Assembly (NCBI RefSeq): GCF_041381155.1
Contig: NC_091142.1
Span: forward strand, 40,535,604-40,599,603
Origin: Argopecten irradians
Taxonomy: Eukaryota; Mollusca; Bivalvia; Pectinida; Pectinidae
DNA length: 64,000 bases
Direction: 5' to 3'
Of the stretch, positions 61,001-64,000 are shown one piece after another. The notes beneath the pieces were generated by a model, which ran no database searches, had not been told where the DNA came from, and worked only from the letters and a program-made list of their open reading frames with translations. The translations under genes and the position numbers were made by a program. Within the stretch, counting starts at the first letter, position 1. Every line of letters begins with the position of its first letter.

Positions 61001-64000
61001 TAATCATGTTTTCAAAATATGACCGTCATGGCGTCAATCACTAACAACGACGGGAACTGAACTCTAGCAAAACATTGCAAGACCCATCTTCACAACATTC
61101 TTTTGTCGTGCAAGGGAGGTCCCCTGTTCGTGATTTAACATTCACAACAGAGATTTTCATCTTTCGTCTTGCTTTACTTCGGCTATAAAGTTACAGTTTT
61201 AGAAAACGACAAACGAAAGCATGTTTACATCCCGGGCCATTTTGTTTTTCTTTCATTTTTCTGATCGATTCAAGCGTTTGTGGGACCAAAATGTGAGAAA
61301 ATGATGTAAAAAACCGGAATTCGTTCTTCAAAATCCTGAACTCGAAAAACAGGAGCGGGATTATTTTTTAAATATATTTTTCTGAAATTTCAATTTTAGG
61401 AGCAGGAATTCCTGACGAACTATTTGAATTGGTGTGGCCAAAGGAAAATTCACATTAAGATATAATTCACATTATAGCTAATTTGCTTGAAATTGATCTT
61501 TCCTTAAGTCTTATTTAATTATTAGCTTGACTTTAGTGTTACAGTACGTATTAATATTTTCGGAGTTGACTATTGCAACAAATCCCAAAAACTGGTCAAA
61601 GGTAATGACTTTTGGCAACTTTATGAAAAGATATTGTCTGAATTTTAACTTTGGGCTCTTCATCGAAATATTTGTCAAATCCTGTTTATCTGAAATTTAT
61701 ATGTTATAAAGAGTGATCTTTTGAAAAAATAGGATTCTTTTAAATCGTGTTTAATCCAGTTATCATTGTTTATGTAAGGTTTATAGTCTTTGCTATGATT
61801 AAGTCTTTTATGTTTGTAAGATGATTTTAAATATCTTTGTTGTCTTTCAACAGCCTTGATGGATTGTGGGACCCTGATAGGTGGTCAAGATCATTTGACA
61901 CGTCACGGAACAACTCGCCAATCACTGTAGGTGATCGGGACAAAAAGAGCGTTCAGATTGAGAGAGACTACCTAATGCGGCGGAGACCATCCGGTTGGTG
62001 TACTTATTTATTTGTTTTATTTACTCAATGATATAATTAATTTGATATAATTGGATGAAGACTTCCACAGTTTTTGAAATTCTGAAAATAGTGGGGTCTG
62101 GCATATTAATGATTATCAGGGGTGAAAAATGCATAGGTATTTCTGGCATGCTTATGAAACTAATTCTGATTAATATCAGTAAATCTAGTTCTCCTGACTA
62201 TGAATAGAAATGTATACCGTATTTTAATAAATTACTATGTCAGTATTGGCAGTATGATTACTTAATGAGATTAAAAAATATTGTTAAATGGAGCGTAGGA
62301 GTTAATTGTATTGAATGACGGGTTGTGTTTGTGTCGTTAGCAGATCCGAAGGAGAGACTGAAAGAAGAAAAAGATGGGATTGTGTTGAGTCCACAACGAA
62401 GAAGTTTTGGGACTGGCTGTCACGTAACACAGCCAACATTGACCCGTCAGATCAGCTGTCCTTCTGACTTCAAGGACGGAAGTGACCGTGAAAGGTACTA
62501 CCTCTTACACTGCTCGACGTCATTCTTACGGATATACTTACTATGTCAGGGTATATCATATAGAGATTCATGTGAAAGGAGTCATTGAATATTTGTTTTG
62601 TTGTCATCATCTATTTGATCAAGTCATTGCTATTGTTGCTGTTCAATATCAACCATTGATTTACACAGTACTATGTAGGGGCTGTCTGGTATATTCTGTT
62701 TTCCTATGTGTAAATTTAGACCATTATCAACCATTAATTTACACAGTACTATGTAGGGGCTGTCTGGTATATTCTGTTTTCCTATGTGTAAATTTAGACC
62801 ATTATCAACCATTGATTTACACAGTACTATGTAGGGGCTGTCTGGTATATTCTGTTTTCCTATGTGTAAATTTAGACCATTATCAACCATTGATTTACAC
62901 AGTACTATGTAGGGGCTGTCTGGTATATTCTGTTTTTCTATGTGTAAATTTAGACCATTATCAACCATTGATTTACACAGTACTATGTAGGGGCTGTCTG
63001 GTATATTCTGTTTTCCTATGTGTAAATTTAGACCATTATCAACCATTGATTTACACAGTACTATGTAGGGGCTGTCTGGTATATTCTGTTTTCCTATGTG
63101 TAAATTTAGACCATTATCAACCATTGATTTACACAGTACTATGTAGGGGCTGTCTGGTATATTCTGTTTTCCTATGTGTAAATTTAGACCATTATCAACC
63201 ATTGATTTACACAGTACTATGTAGGGGCTGTCTGGTATATTCTTTTTTTCTATGTGTAAATTAATTTATAAGTTAACTGTAGTTATTGATGCAAGAGTTT
63301 CTGTTTTTAGGGGACCTAGACGTATTGGAAGTGGGCGAATTCAACTCGATCGTGACAGAGGAGAAACAACGCGGGAACGGGGAGGAGAAAGAGACTTTCG
63401 TGCCATCAGAGATAGGTTTGACCGTGATGATAGAGACCGAGATAGGGACCGACGTTACGATCGCGAGTGGGAGAGAGAAGGCCGTGACAGTCGTGATTCT
63501 AGGGATCGGGGCTTCAGGAGGGAATTTGATGACAGAGAAAATCGGGTAAGATATGGAATCGTTTCTTAATACATGTTGTCTTTTGGATTGTATGTGACTT
63601 GATGTCTCATTTCTACCATCTTCTTGCTTTCCATGTCAGCTTTACTGATATGTGATACACATGTGCAGATATTCAGCTTTTGGATGACTCTCAGAGAATG
63701 ATAGACGAATTAATAAGTTCAAAACTAATATTTAATTACCCTGAAAAAATCACAGATTTGGAGTAAATGGAGATGGATGATAGGGTACACAACACATTGG
63801 TTTTGTCCTCGCTGTGATTATTTATAAAGCCTTACCTAGACCTCCATGTTTCTTGTTCTAAAATTTAATATCTTTTTTTATTTAGAATAGGATCTGCTTT
63901 TGCTTACAATTTTGATGCCTTCAACAACATATAATTAACTCTAAATTTAATTTCATAACTTTTGCAGAGAGACTTTGGGAATCGGCATTTCACTTCAAGA
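58040..64000 (+). CDS. EIF4ENIF1: eIF4E transporter 4E-T, N-terminal part; continues past the window
   Basis: Coding exons 58040-58150, 58504-58577, 61854-61993, 62344-62494, 63311-63545 and 63968 to the edge. All are GT-AG with matching phases and together give 248 residues, open at the right. 4E-T binds eIF4E, carries it to the nucleus and to P-bodies, and represses and stabilises mRNAs with DDX6 and CCR4-NOT. Seen here: MDPDSSSDSNRDTPKDLGED start; the eIF4E-binding motif YTRDTLL (Tyr35, Leu40, Leu41; YxxxxL-hydrophobic), split by intron 1; KKRPACLSEEF (about 49-59); LDGLWDPDRW (63-72); DPKERLKEE and the strongly conserved LSPQRRSFGTGCHV (123-136); RRIGSGRI at the start of exon 5; a run of Arg-Asp repeats; then FRREFDD. 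These match human 4E-T in order. The DDX6-, LSM14- and CNOT-binding parts lie beyond the window. Exon 4 has a tandem TAGCAG acceptor that could add one Ala. Confidence 0.95.
59258..59580. repeat. Imperfect palindrome carrying two CRE sites
   Basis: Arms mirror each other about position 59417: tgacgtcatcaa (59276-59287) against ttgatgacgtca (59541-59552), ggccgccaccttggagca (59366-59383) against tgctccacgaaggcggcc (59445-59462). Both arms contain a full TGACGTCA. It lies inside the 2.7-kb element in EIF4ENIF1 intron 2. Confidence 0.6.
60303..60480. repeat. aattac/gtaatt low-complexity repeat
   Basis: Short words attaattgaatta, caattacatgtaatgtaatt and caattacattcaattac repeat on both strands, giving a stem-prone AT-rich stretch. 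It probably forms part of a decayed MITE. Confidence 0.45.
62335..62345 (+). other. Tandem (NAGNAG) splice acceptor of EIF4ENIF1 exon 4
   Basis: Sequence gtTAGCAGat. Splicing after CAG joins G to AT and gives Asp-Pro-Lys-Glu-Arg. Splicing after TAG adds an in-frame Ala codon before it. Both keep the frame. Confidence 0.6.
62648..63265. repeat. Minisatellite, 78-bp unit, 8 copies, EIF4ENIF1 intron 4
   Basis: Unit starts caaccattgatttacacagt and runs through actatgtaggggctgtctgg, tatattctgttttcctatgt, gtaaatttagaccatta. Starts at 62650, 62728, 62806 and so on every 78 bases. Copies are near identical. Because 78 is a multiple of three and the unit lacks stops in one frame on each strand, long false frames arise (260 codons plus, 190 codons minus). 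Confidence 0.97.

Larger units (their letters stand above)
58739..61440. mobile_element. 2.7-kb inverted-repeat element filling most of EIF4ENIF1 intron 2
   Basis: Left end tggccacaccaatttgaaaa atagttcttcgggaattt is an inverted match to right end tggccacaccaattcaaata gttcgtcaggaattcc (complement of 61440-61385), over roughly 50 bases. No transposase frame is visible inside. It includes a palindromic segment (59258-59580) and a region rich in aattac words (60303-60480), which may be separate insertions. A target duplication could not be read clearly. Confidence 0.5.

Noticed and set aside
62482..63264. 260-codon plus-strand frame and 190-codon minus-strand frame
   Set aside because: Both are translations of the 78-bp tandem array in intron 4 of EIF4ENIF1, open only because the period is a multiple of three.

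Overview
The window looks like nuclear DNA of a bivalve mollusc, perhaps a scallop. This is inferred from three things. Two genes are clearly animal genes of vertebrate-like sequence, split by introns with GT-AG boundaries. The rest is AT-rich DNA full of minisatellites, MITEs and tRNA-derived SINEs. Several dispersed repeats (near 10.56, 27.5, 28.2, 30.6, 42.6 and 46.6 kb) match, from memory, families common in bivalve genomes. No species call is possible without a search.

Left part (1-24 kb): two minus-strand genes of unknown function. A secreted-protein gene runs off the left edge. Its signal-peptide exon is at 3241-3286, its long Gln-rich exon at 1-1628, and its intron holds a fold-back transposon with intact target-site duplications (2265-2999). 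A one-exon coding region at 11409-12878 encodes a 489-residue, very basic, low-complexity protein. A good acceptor at 12960/12961 shows that its leader is spliced. A 5.5-kb minisatellite (about 70 copies of a 79-80-bp unit, 13075-18597) lies directly upstream, and a candidate distant first exon lies at 23874-23909.

Middle part (24-43.5 kb): no supportable intact gene. It holds MITEs, SINE pieces, a degenerate tRNA-like sequence, 41-bp and 54-bp minisatellites, and a decayed coding-like stretch at about 40.45-41.4 kb.

Right part (43.6-64 kb): two recognisable, complete or open genes that diverge from a 4.1-kb spacer. DRG1 (minus, 9 coding exons, 365 residues, all G motifs and the TGS domain intact) encodes a translation-associated GTPase. 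EIF4ENIF1/4E-T (plus, first six coding exons, running off the right edge) encodes the eIF4E-binding repressor of P-bodies. Both act on mRNA translation, and from memory they are also neighbours in human. Their introns have been invaded by minisatellites (36, 47, 78 bp) and transposons, including a pogo/Tigger-like element split by a second repeat that is flanked by a 17-bp duplication.

I found no CRISPR array, operon or new defence-type system. The features most worth a second look are the secreted-protein gene, the fold-back element, the nested insertions and the conserved gene pair.
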